Assembly (NCBI GenBank): GCA_946481475.1 | Contig: CAMLOB010000006.1 | Location: 1 to 23,495, forward strand | Length of the DNA: 23,495 bases | DNA from: an uncultured Chlorobiota bacterium | GTDB taxonomy: Bacteria > Bacteroidota > Kapaibacteriia > OLB7 | Direction of reading: 5' to 3' | In this document: positions 7,985-15,647 of the stretch, piece by piece | Layout: each line of letters begins with the position of its first letter | Position numbering within the stretch: position 1 is the first letter of the stretch | Notes under the pieces: model-generated | Database searches by the model: none | The model's input: the letters and a program-made list of their open reading frames with translations, nothing else | What the model was told of the DNA's origin: nothing | Position numbers and translations under genes: made by a program

Positions 7985-8731
7985 ATGACCAATCCGAATC
8001 GCCGACCGGGATTTCTGACAGCCGGATGGCACTATCTCGTGATGCAGAACTACGAGGTCGATCCGGCAATCCTCCTCCCACGGGTTCCCGCCGGTACGAC
8101 ACTCGACACCTGGAACGGCAAAGCGCTCGTCAGCATGGTCGGCTTCCTCTTCAAACGAACGAGAGTGAAGCGGGTGCCGATTCCCTACCACATCAACTTC
8201 GAGGAGATCAACCTTCGCTTCTACGTCCTTCGCGAAGAGGGGGGAGAACTCCGCCGGGGCGTCGTCTTCATCAAGGAGATCGTCCCCCGTGCGGCCATCG
8301 CCTGGGTGGCCCGCGTCATCTACAACGAAAACTACGTCGCCCTCCCGACCCGCCACCAGTTGCAGCTTCCAACCGATACTGCAGATGGTCTGGTCGCCTA
8401 CGAATGGCGGACCGGCGAGCGATGGAACCGACTGGCCGCCACGGTTCAGGGTCGCCCGTATCTTGCCCCGGAAGATTCCCACGAATCCTTCATCACCGAA
8501 CACTACTGGGGCTATGCCGCGCAGCAGGACGGATCGACGGTGGAGTATCAGGTGGAGCATCCCCGCTGGAATGTCTGGAACGCCGTCACGACGGAATTTG
8601 ATTGCGATGTGAGCTCCCTCTACGGCGAGGAGTTCGCTCCCTTTTTGTCGGCCGATCCGGTCTCGGCCTTTGTGGCGGACGGATCGGATGTGATTGTGCG
8701 GAGTGGGGGGAGAATCGTGGGGAGCCAGTAG
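7985..8731 (+). CDS. DUF2071 (YqjF-type) protein
   Basis: A 248-residue protein of the DUF2071 family. Family hallmarks seen are FLTAGWHYLVMQNYEVDPAIL near the N-terminus, VPAGTTLDTWNGKALVSMVG, VPIPYHINFEEINLRFYV and RRGVVFIKEIVPRAAIAWVAR. The family has an acetoacetate-decarboxylase-like fold by remote homology, but no activity is established, so no function is given. No signal peptide or membrane segment is visible. ATG 7985 has AAAGG nine nucleotides upstream (7971-7975). It ends in TAG immediately before the TTG of the next gene, which suggests translational coupling with the HAD phosphatase. Confidence 0.85.
   Translation: MTNPNRRPGFLTAGWHYLVMQNYEVDPAILLPRVPAGTTLDTWNGKALVSMVGFLFKRTRVKRVPIPYHINFEEINLRFYVLREEGGELRRGVVFIKEIVPRAAIAWVARVIYNENYVALPTRHQLQLPTDTADGLVAYEWRTGERWNRLAATVQGRPYLAPEDSHESFITEHYWGYAAQQDGSTVEYQVEHPRWNVWNAVTTEFDCDVSSLYGEEFAPFLSADPVSAFVADGSDVIVRSGGRIVGSQ
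8719..8724 (+). promoter_or_regulatory. Shine-Dalgarno site favouring a TTG start for the HAD phosphatase
   Basis: GGGGAG lies inside the last codons of the DUF2071 gene, 7 nt before TTG 8732, which directly follows the DUF2071 TAG. The in-frame ATG at 8747 has no comparable site at the right distance. This favours TTG 8732, although the ATG would give a more typical N-terminus. Confidence 0.45.
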
Positions 8732-9316
8732 TTGGTACGATGTACTATGGGAAAACCAACCCGGCGACTTGTCATTTTCGATCTTGACGAGACTCTTGTG
8801 CATCTCACTGAAGAACAACGGGAGGGGATGGAGGAAGCGGGTGTTCACGATGCATTGTTTGTCTACAAGCGACCCTACGTCGACGATCTTCTCAGTACGA
8901 TCAGTTCAGACTATTCGCTTGCAGTCTGGTCATCCGCCCCTGATGAATATGTGCACGCGGTAGTGAGGATGATCTGGCCACCCGATATACCAACGGAGTT
9001 TGTGTGGGGCAGAAGTGCATGCAGATTGAAAGTTGTGAGAAGGCAGATGGAGGGAGTGGACGAGCCGTTGCTGATCAAAGAGTCACACTATATCAAGCCT
9101 CTCGACAAATTGACGAGACGGGGCTATCGAATGAAGAACCTTCTGATCGTCGACGATACGCATCACAAGGTACTCGATAATCCGGGGCGTTATTATCTCA
9201 TTCATCCGTTCGAAGGTGATCCGGCCGATGAACATCTGATCGGCTTGAAGAAGCAATTGATCGACATGTCCCGATCCGAAGATTTCCCCGTTACAGCGCC
9301 GACGCGTGAAGTATAA
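8732..9316 (+). CDS. HAD-superfamily phosphatase, FCP1/NIF (NLI-interacting factor) type
   Basis: A 194-residue protein, or 189 if the ATG at 8747 is used. It has the phosphatase motif DLDET (D17 and D19 from TTG) followed by LVHL. Then come YKRPYVDDLL and YSLAVWSSA (motif II Ser), and finally a Lys-containing IKPLDKL and NLLIVDDTHHK (motif III acidic pair). The order and spacing are those of the FCP1/SCP-like NIF domain, which in eukaryotes dephosphorylates the RNA polymerase II tail; bacterial members have unknown substrates. The gene looks lower in GC than its neighbours (roughly 50% by eye), a possible sign of acquisition. Its last codons and TAA fall inside a dispersed repeat (GTGAAGTATAA), so the C-terminal end may have been set by that element. 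It follows DUF2071 with no gap. Confidence 0.8.
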   Translation: MVRCTMGKPTRRLVIFDLDETLVHLTEEQREGMEEAGVHDALFVYKRPYVDDLLSTISSDYSLAVWSSAPDEYVHAVVRMIWPPDIPTEFVWGRSACRLKVVRRQMEGVDEPLLIKESHYIKPLDKLTRRGYRMKNLLIVDDTHHKVLDNPGRYYLIHPFEGDPADEHLIGLKKQLIDMSRSEDFPVTAPTREV

Positions 9317-9374
9317 CAGAGGGAAAGAAGCCCCCTTGGTGATTCTTCGTGCTCTTGGTGTCCGCCGCGGCGGA
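9306..9374 (+). repeat. Dispersed palindromic repeat, copy E
   Basis: It starts with GTGAAGTATAA, shared with copy C at 4724-4734, and continues with a purine-rich spacer, CTTGGTGATTCTTCGTGCT and an extra CTTGGTG. It ends with the perfect palindrome TCCGCCGCGGCGGA (9361-9374). The first 11 bases supply the stop codon of the HAD phosphatase gene. It sits between two genes that converge (HAD phosphatase on plus, hydrolase on minus) and might serve as a weak hairpin terminator, though no U-tract is present. Confidence 0.8.
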
Positions 9375-9435
9375 TTGTGGTTATTCTTTCACAGGAAACA
9401 TCTCTTGAAACGCCATTGAAGGTCCGGGCCGGCCT

Positions 9436-11880
9436 TTACCGAATACAGAACTCTCCGCTCTCCAGACTCCAGTCGTTCCCGAAAAATCCGGCTCCCCTCA
9501 CACCATCACTTCCGGACCTGAGCATTTCGGATGAAACAAGCAACAGATCGGGGAAGCCGGCTCCGGAAATGAAGTACCGGTTGGAGAAGAGTGTGCGCCA
9601 ACCCTCCTCACCGGTTGCTCCCAGCAGGACGACCGAGGCGGTGTTGCTTCCGGGGCGGGGACGGAGAAGGCTGAGCGCGAGATCCTTTCCCCGGATCGTG
9701 CGATCTCCGATCATCACCTTCTCCCGATCAATCCGCACCGGACTCTTCCCGAGCAATGCTTCCCATGCGCTGTTCGTTTCGGCATTGCCGTAGATCACTA
9801 CGCTTCGATCCGGTTCCAGTGCGGGATCGAAGAGCGTATCGGGGAGTATCGGGACGTACCCGTTTGCCCTGTACCACCAGGTCTCGGCATCGTAGCGGGC
9901 TTTCGCATATCCCAGCGCGGTCTCCAGAGGCGTCCCCTTTGTGCCGTAGACAAAGATCATGCGGTGTCCCATGCCGTACTTGAAGCCGCCGTAACTCTCA
10001 GGAGATTTTTCCGCCGCAGACGGGAGTCTCCCCTCTCTCCACACAGTTCCTTCCCGTTCAAGGAGAATGTGCTTCTGTCCGGGACGGGGCGTTATCTCAA
10101 GCCGGTTCAGGCTGTCAAGTTCAATGCTGACCTCTCCTTCCCCCGAGAGCCCGGCGATATCAATGGCGAAACGTCGAACGTTCTCCGTCTTCCCGGTGAA
10201 GGAACGTTCCGTCCGGTTCCGCACAATGTCGACCGAGGTGATTGCCAGTTGCTTCTCCTGCTGAAGAATTTCTACCCAGTGCGAGCTGGAGGAAATACCG
10301 GGGCAGGCCGTCGTGAAGTCAATGTGATCCACCTGATCGGCCGACGGAATCGAGTGCCACTTGAAGTAATCGAAGATAGGGGGCCAGTCGACGCTTTGAT
10401 CGAACCAGTGCCCGCCGCCGGGATATTCGTAGTAGCAGAGATCGGGGTGGAAGCCCCCGAGGTGTTCCCGCATGAACCTTGCCTGCTCCACCGGGACGGT
10501 CTCGTCGGCATCTCCGTGAAAGATGTAGACGCCGTGATGTTTGTAGTTCCGGGACAGAGAGAGGGTCCGGCTCGGGTTTGAAGCACGTTCGATCAATCTT
10601 TCGTCACATGATCACTCCACAAGATCTTCCTTGCCGCCGTACGACCAGAAGCTGTACCATCCTGCCGAGGGAGCAATGGCCCCCCACATGTCCGGGAACG
10701 TTGCTCCCAGTTGCCAGGTGCCGTGTCCCCCCATCGAGTGTCCCGTCAGATAGATGCGGGAGGTGTCCGGCCGATATTTCCGCTTGACGTGATTCAGCAC
10801 TTCGAGGGCGTCGAGTCGGCCCCAATCTTCCCAGTCGAAGCCGAAGGGACGACGGTTTGTCGGGGCAACGATCAACGCCCAGTCCTTCGCAGAGTAGGCT
10901 CGTGCCTGACCGATAGCTTCAACGGAGGCACCGTGCAACGTCAGGATCAGTGCCTGATGCGGGAGCGTGGCGGTGGGAGGGGAGATTGCGTAGTACTGGA
11001 CACTTCCGTCAATATCGCTGATAAAGGTCTCTTTCCTGTCATCGGTGGAATCCACGACCTCAAGCTCGAACTCCAGACTGTCAACCAAGACTCCCGATGA
11101 GAGGGCCAGAGTTAACGACGCCTGTTGTGTTCCGGTCTCCTTCGGAACGACCGCCGGGATGCGAAAGCCGACTTTGGTTGTCATCAGCGGAGGAAGAGGG
11201 GGGAGATCGAAGGTCAAACTCTTGCCTGCAACGGTACACGTAATGCGAAGTTCCCGCCGAAACTCTTCCGTCGCGTTGACGATTCGGACGGCCCCCATCA
11301 TCTCCTCGCCTTTGCCGACGATAAGAGAGGGGAGGGTCATATCGTCCTTCGCAAACATTACCGGCAGTCGAGGTTTGCTCAAGCTTGCCTGCATCCTTCC
11401 TCGGGAACCGATCAGAAACACCGCGTTCCTCCCTTTCCTGATGTTCACCGGATTGATTACCGTTCCGTAGTCGTAGATATCTCCTGTTCGCGGTTCGCCG
11501 TTCACCAGCGTCATGCCGTTCCCTCGTGTTCGCAGAAGCAGGACCTGATCGACATCGGATTCATACGAGAGAAAGAGCCAGTCGGATGGAGAGGAGAAGT
11601 CCGAGAACCAGCCCTCATCGTTTGTTTTAATCTTCGTCCAGGTCGCGGTTGATCCATCCGGGTTTCTGCAGGTTGTGTCCCCCTCAACAGGGAGTGCAAG
11701 GCTGTCCCTGACAACATCGTAGAGAAGAAAGTTGATGAAGATCGGAGAGCGGGTCGCCTCCGAGAAACATCCGGTGGTCAATCCCTCGGAAAACCTGATG
11801 GTATCCTGGCTTCGAACGGGGGAGGCAACCGTGGATACGAGAAGGGTTGCAAGCAGTCCAAAGCGCGTGATCGTCTTCAT
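9436..11880 (-). pseudogene. Exported prolyl-oligopeptidase-like alpha/beta hydrolase, interrupted by an in-frame TGA
   Basis: One long frame encodes an approximately 814-codon protein. It begins at ATG 11880 with a signal peptide (MKTITRFGLLATLLVSTVAS, then PVRSQ), so the product should be exported. The first half is a beta-rich region. The hydrolase domain follows, with the nucleophile elbow GHSMGG (Ser382), the acid HGDADETVP (likely Asp459) and GGGHWF (His491). A C-terminal region of about 320 residues follows, ending GEFCIR. Codon 423 is TGA (10614-10612), between ...GGKEDLVE and SCDERLIERASNPS. The frame is the same on both sides, so this is a nonsense change and not a frameshift. It splits Ser from Asp and His, so neither half alone would hold the triad. 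A TTG at 10596 could restart translation but has a poor ribosome binding site. Assembly error, a recent null mutation or readthrough all fit. It lies downstream of the thrS terminator. Confidence 0.8.
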
Positions 11881-11928
11881 TCCTGTGCGGTCGATAGTAT
11901 GGATAAGCCAACGGTATGAGGGACAGGG

Positions 11929-11968
11929 AAAAAAGGTGAGGAGGGAACCGCATGGCTCCCTCCTCACC
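11929..11968 (-). terminator. Rho-independent terminator of thrS
   Basis: A perfect 12-bp inverted repeat, GGTGAGGAGGGA (11935-11946) and TCCCTCCTCACC (11957-11968), has a 10-nt loop. On the minus strand it is followed by six T (11934-11929). It starts 6 nt after the thrS TAA. This is the clearest intrinsic terminator in the window. It should isolate thrS from the hydrolase gene, which starts 49 nt further on. Confidence 0.93.
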
Positions 11969-11973
11969 ACTTC

Positions 11974-13995
11974 TTATCGTGTATCCGGCGCAACGTGCTT
12001 GATCGCCTCATGATGGTGAATCTCCACCGCCGCCTCCTCGGCCGGTTGCGGTCCGGTCGATTCGGGCGTGTTCAGGTGGCTGAACTCGGCCATCAGTTCC
12101 TCCAGCGACAGCGCGCCCCGGTCTCCTTCGCCGTGGATCCGGATGGCGACGGAATTCGCCTCCTTCTCTTTCTCGCCGACGATCAGCATGTAGGGGATCT
12201 TCTGCATCTCCGCCTCCCTGATCTTGTAGCCGATCTTCTCACCACGTTCATCCAGCTCCACGCGATATCCGGCCTGCACCAGCATATCCCGGACATACGT
12301 GCCGTAGTCGAGGTAGTGTTCGGAGATCGGCAGGACGATTGCCTGGACCGGCGCAAGCCAGAAGGGGAAGTTCCCGGCGAAGTGTTCGATCAGCACACCG
12401 ATGAACCGTTCCAGCGAACCGAACGGGGCGCGGTGGATCATCACCGGACGGTGGCGCTCGCCGTCCTGTCCGGTATACTCCAGATCGAACCGCTCCGGCA
12501 GGTTGTAGTCAAGCTGCACCGTTCCGAGCTGCCACTGTCTGCCGATCGCGTCCCGGACCATGAAGTCGATCTTCGGTCCGTAGAATGCCGCCTCTCCCGG
12601 ATCGATCTCGTAGTCCAGTCCTTTCGACTCGGCCACCTCCAGCAGTTCCTTCTCGGCCTGATCCCACAGTTCTTTCGAGCCCACATACTTCTCCCGGTTT
12701 TCCGGATCGCTGAAGGAGAGCCGGATCGAGAAGTCCCGGAACTGCAGAACGTTCATCACGAACTTGATCAGTTCGATCACCTTGCTCACCTCTTCCTTCA
12801 CCTGATCGGGTCGGGCGAAGATGTGGGAATCGTCCACCGTGAACCCGCGCACGCGCGTCAGTCCGTTGAGCTGTCCCGACTTCTCGTAGCGGTAGACCGT
12901 GCCGAACTCTGCAAGGCGAAGCGGGAGATCGCGATAGCTTCGCGGCTTGCTCTTGTAGATATGGCAGTGGTGCGGACAGTTCATCGGCTTCAGCAGATAG
13001 CTCTCGTTCTCGTCAAGCTCAATCGGCGTGAACTGGCTCTCGGCGTAGTACGGGTAGTGACCGCTTGTTTTGTAGAGGTCCAGATTCCCGATATGTGGCG
13101 TGACCACCGGCTGATAGCCGAGCCGCTTCTGTTCGGCCCGCAGGAAGTTCTCCAGCGTCTCCCGGAGCGTCGTTCCTTTCGGAAGCCAGAGGGGAAGACC
13201 GATGCCGACTTCCGGCGTGATGTGGAAGAGTTCCAGTTCGCGCCCCAGCTTCCGGTGGTCCCGTTTCTTTGCCTCCTCCAGCATCGTCATGTGGTCGTCC
13301 AGCATCTTCTTCTTCGGGAAGGTGATGCCGTAGACCCGCTGAAGCTGTTGTCTGCTTTGATCTCCCCGCCAGTAGGCACTGGAGACCGACGTCAGCTTGA
13401 TTGCCTTGATCGCTCCGGTCGAGGGGACGTGTGTGCCGCGGCAGAGATCGGTGAAATTCCCCTGACGGTAGAAGGTGATCTCACGATCCCTGAACTCGTC
13501 GAGCAGCTCCAGCTTGTACTCATCCCCCTTCTCGCGGAAGTAGTCGACGGCATCTTCCCATGAAATCGGAATCCGTTCAAACGGGTTGTCCTGCTTCGCA
13601 AGCTCCGTCATCTTCTTCTCGATCTTCTCAAGGTCTTCCGGCGTTAGGTGGTGATCCGGAATGTCCATGTCGTAGTAGAATCCGTTTTCGACCGGCGGGC
13701 CGATACCGAATTTTGTGCCGGGGAAGAGAGCCTCGACCGCTTCGGCCATCAGGTGGGCCGAGGAGTGCCAGTAGATCGCCTTTCCCTCTTCATCCTCGAA
13801 CTTCAGGATGGAGACGTGAGCGTCGGTTTCAATCGGACGACTCAGGTCGTACGGTTCATCATCGACGATGATGCCGATGGCGTTGCGGGCAAGTCCTTCG
13901 GAGATCGATCCGGCAATCTCCATCCCCGTCACCCCCCGGTCGAATTCCAGTACCTTCCCGTCCGGAAGCGTAATCTTGATCTTTTCCATGTTCAT
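11974..13995 (-). CDS. thrS: Threonine--tRNA ligase
   Basis: A 673-residue class II ThrRS, cytoplasmic. Domains in order are: TGS (about 5-65); the editing domain with HSSAH (77-81) and CRGTH (185-189), which removes Ser mischarged on tRNA(Thr); the catalytic core with zinc ligands C340 (MNCPHH), H391 (DDSHIF) and H521 (MIHRAPFGSLERF); and a C-terminal anticodon-binding domain from about 545. The tail runs about 30 residues beyond the usual end and is acidic then His-rich (NTPESTGPQPAEEAAVEIHH). ATG 13995 is annotated, but Met3 at 13989 has GGGG at a better distance (9 nt against 3 nt), so 13989 is an equally good start. It is preceded by a U-tract hairpin that may control it and followed by an intrinsic terminator. 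The infC-rpmI-rplT genes that often follow thrS are absent. Confidence 0.96.
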   Translation of the reverse strand: MNMEKIKITLPDGKVLEFDRGVTGMEIAGSISEGLARNAIGIIVDDEPYDLSRPIETDAHVSILKFEDEEGKAIYWHSSAHLMAEAVEALFPGTKFGIGPPVENGFYYDMDIPDHHLTPEDLEKIEKKMTELAKQDNPFERIPISWEDAVDYFREKGDEYKLELLDEFRDREITFYRQGNFTDLCRGTHVPSTGAIKAIKLTSVSSAYWRGDQSRQQLQRVYGITFPKKKMLDDHMTMLEEAKKRDHRKLGRELELFHITPEVGIGLPLWLPKGTTLRETLENFLRAEQKRLGYQPVVTPHIGNLDLYKTSGHYPYYAESQFTPIELDENESYLLKPMNCPHHCHIYKSKPRSYRDLPLRLAEFGTVYRYEKSGQLNGLTRVRGFTVDDSHIFARPDQVKEEVSKVIELIKFVMNVLQFRDFSIRLSFSDPENREKYVGSKELWDQAEKELLEVAESKGLDYEIDPGEAAFYGPKIDFMVRDAIGRQWQLGTVQLDYNLPERFDLEYTGQDGERHRPVMIHRAPFGSLERFIGVLIEHFAGNFPFWLAPVQAIVLPISEHYLDYGTYVRDMLVQAGYRVELDERGEKIGYKIREAEMQKIPYMLIVGEKEKEANSVAIRIHGEGDRGALSLEELMAEFSHLNTPESTGPQPAEEAAVEIHHHEAIKHVAPDTR

Positions 13996-14008
13996 TTACC
14001 CCACAAAT

Positions 14009-14054
14009 AAAAAAGGCCACGAGTTGCTGCCTGTCGGTAATAGCACTCATGGCC
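14009..14054 (-). promoter_or_regulatory. Terminator-shaped leader hairpin upstream of thrS (candidate attenuator or operator)
   Basis: Read on the minus strand, GGCCATGAGT pairs with ACTCGTGGCC (10 bp including one U-G wobble). The stem is extended by GCT/AGC across a bulged A around a 13-nt loop, and six T follow directly (14014-14009). The U-tract ends 13 nt before the thrS ATG at 13995. A promoter cannot fit between the hairpin and the gene, so transcripts of thrS must pass through it. This placement fits leader control of thrS better than simple termination of the mla operon. The loop contains CGACAGGC, complementary to GCCTGTCG in the leader upstream (plus-strand 14097-14104), which allows a pseudoknot or alternative fold. 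No T-box consensus is seen. Confidence 0.6.
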
Positions 14055-14138
14055 GGAACAATATTCATTTCCGATAATCAATGTTGATAGCCGATACGAC
14101 AGGCGTTTTGCATTTTGAATGTGTGGAAGATAGGGAGG

Positions 14139-14423
14139 AAGGAGGGGAAAATGCAAAATTCAAAGAGGGGGGAAGGGTGAGCAGTGAGCTATGAGCCTTG
14201 AGGGATGAGATTTCAGCTTTGCGTCTTTGTCCATTGCGCCCTTTGCGTGAGGAAGGAGAGGGAAATGCAAAGAGGGAGAAGGGGAGGAGCCGTGAGCCAT
14301 GAGCGTCAGCCTTGAGGGATGAGATTTCAGCTTTGCGTCTTTGTCCATTGCGCCCTTTGCGTGAGGAAGGAGGGAGAAATGCAAAGAGGGGGAAGGGGAG
14401 GAGCCGTGAGCCATGAGCGTCAG
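14139..14423. repeat. 114-bp tandem direct repeat, two full units plus a partial one
   Basis: Unit 1 (14196-14309) and unit 2 (14310-14423) begin CCTTGAGGGATGAG and contain CTTTGCGTCTTTGTCCATTG and CGCCCTTTGCGTGAGGAAGG. They end GTGAGCCATGAGCGTCAG and differ at only a few positions. Sequence at 14139-14195 (ATGCAAAATTCAAAGAGG up to GTGAGCTATGAG) is a degenerate right-hand part of another unit. The CTTTGCG and GCGCCCTTTGCG motifs relate it to the CACAAAG-type dispersed repeats in the other gaps. The units have no spacers of the CRISPR kind. Confidence 0.9.
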
Positions 14424-14541
14424 CAGTCAGGGGTGAGGAGAGTGTGATGAGTTCGACAATCGACATTTGAAAATCGACAATCTCCGGATCGATGTGCTCA
14501 TACACTCTTACACCCCCCCCACTCATCCCCTCACTCACAGC

Positions 14542-15591
14542 CTATCGTTCCAGCAACTCCTGTTCCCGTTGCTTCAGCAATGCTTCCTGTTGGCGGAGTT
14601 CTTCCTTTTTGATGTCGAGTTCCCGTTGCATCAGTTCCACGTTCATCTCGTCCGATTCGCCGCCGCTGAAGAGTCCGCCGACCAGCCAGTTGTTCCGCAG
14701 TCCCCGCATGTTCGTCCCGAATTCCCGTGCTGCCATGCCGGCGTTGTCTGCTGTCCGGCTGAGGGTGCCGACAAGGGTTTCCAGGGAATCGTAGAGGCTC
14801 CGGTCGTAGAGGAGGGCGCCGACCGTCCCTTTCCCCTGTCCGAGATCACGGATCAGCTTCTGGCTCTCGTGCGTGATGCCGTCGACATTGTCGGCGGTGG
14901 AGCGGAGGACCGAGGAGAGGTCCGTGAACTGGCGTGTGGTTTCATCGAACAGTGCCTGTGCCGACTCGCCGACTCCGACCAGTTCGTTGTATGCCTCGTC
15001 GTCGGTCAGAAGTTTTCCCAGCGTCCCCTCGCCACGTCTGAAGCGAAGGAAGAGAGTATCGAGCGAGGCGGTAATGTTGTTGACGTTCTGCACGGCCCGG
15101 TCGGCCTTCTCCAGAATGGCCAGGTAGTTCGCCGGAGGGGCGGCCTGGATCACGTCGCCGTTCCGCACCACCGGCATCGAGAAATCGGTCGTGATGATCT
15201 CCACCTGTTTGTCGCCGACGATGCCGAGCTGGCTGATGGCGGCAATCGATCCGGTGTGGATCATCTTCCGGTATTCCTCTTCGATCACCATATCGACTTT
15301 GACGCGCGAGGCGGTATCGTAGACAACCAGCTTGACGTCGGTCACCGAACCCACGCGAATGCCGTTGACCACCACTGCCGCACCGCTCAGCAGTCCTTCG
15401 ACGTTCTCGAAGTAGGCGGTGACCGTAAACGTCTTGCTGAAGAGGTTCCGCCGGTCGCCCATCACAAAGATGCCGATGGCCAGAATCAGAAGACCGCCGA
15501 TGGAGAAGATTCCAACCCGGAAGAGTCGGCGTTTACGGATGCTTTCCGAAGAGATATACCCTGTTGTCTGATTGGATTCTGTCGTTTCCAT
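14542..15591 (-). CDS. mlaD: MCE-domain protein, MlaD-type lipid transport subunit
   Basis: A 349-residue membrane-anchored MCE protein. A short cytoplasmic N-terminus ends in a basic stretch (IRKRRLFR), one transmembrane helix lies at about 25-44, and an MCE domain at about 52-135 contains FENVEGLLSGAAVVVNGIRV and the hydrophobic QLGIVGDKQVEI. A long helical periplasmic region follows, and a charged coiled coil at about 315-349 (RELDIKKEELRQQEALLKQR) ends the protein. MCE proteins form hexameric rings that pass phospholipids between the inner and outer membranes. It is longer than E. coli MlaD because of the helical tail, as in many non-proteobacterial homologues. It is the last gene of mlaE-mlaF-mlaD, 56 nt after mlaF. 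The ATG at 15591 is the first plausible start and has no clear ribosome binding site. Confidence 0.9.
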   Translation of the reverse strand: METTESNQTTGYISSESIRKRRLFRVGIFSIGGLLILAIGIFVMGDRRNLFSKTFTVTAYFENVEGLLSGAAVVVNGIRVGSVTDVKLVVYDTASRVKVDMVIEEEYRKMIHTGSIAAISQLGIVGDKQVEIITTDFSMPVVRNGDVIQAAPPANYLAILEKADRAVQNVNNITASLDTLFLRFRRGEGTLGKLLTDDEAYNELVGVGESAQALFDETTRQFTDLSSVLRSTADNVDGITHESQKLIRDLGQGKGTVGALLYDRSLYDSLETLVGTLSRTADNAGMAAREFGTNMRGLRNNWLVGGLFSGGESDEMNVELMQRELDIKKEELRQQEALLKQREQELLER

Positions 15592-15647
15592 GGGAATTCA
15601 AAAACTAAGTTTTCACGTACTCTGCTTACTCTTTATACACTTTGACC

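Larger units (their letters stand above)
13996..14541. other. 546-bp gene-free region between mlaD and thrS
   Basis: From right to left it holds an 8-C run (14513-14520); a GACAATCGACATTTG-type A/T-rich inverted motif (14452-14482); the 114-bp tandem repeat (14196-14423 with a partial copy before it); about 90 bp of A/T-rich sequence; and the thrS leader hairpin. A minus-strand frame runs open across it, but its translation only restates the tandem repeat, so I call no gene here. No tRNA or other RNA gene was recognised. Confidence 0.75.

Noticed and set aside
10590..10614. Selenocysteine or reassigned TGA codon in the hydrolase
   Set aside because: No convincing SECIS-like hairpin with the expected spacing follows the TGA, only a weak 5-bp GATCA/TGATC pairing. 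Many genes in the window end in TGA, so it is not reassigned.
11995..13563. A 522-codon open frame on the plus strand, antisense to thrS
   Set aside because: The thrS reading is unambiguous. The antisense translation is Leu/His/Arg-rich with no family features. The same holds for the long frames at 1079-2371 (minus) and 14467-15645 (plus).
13996..14150. T-box riboswitch upstream of thrS
   Set aside because: No GGGTGG-type T-box sequence or specifier-loop architecture was found in the leader.
14139..14423. CRISPR array
   Set aside because: The units are 114 bp and directly adjacent, without unique spacers of constant length, and no cas gene is present.
14513..14520. Run of eight C as a phase-variation tract
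   Set aside because: It is downstream of the mlaD stop, outside any promoter or coding frame that it could switch.
14065..14538. A 157-codon minus-strand frame over the tandem repeat
   Set aside because: The translation only repeats the 114-bp DNA unit (KGRNGQRRKAEISS twice). Because 114 is divisible by 3, the frame stays open without coding.
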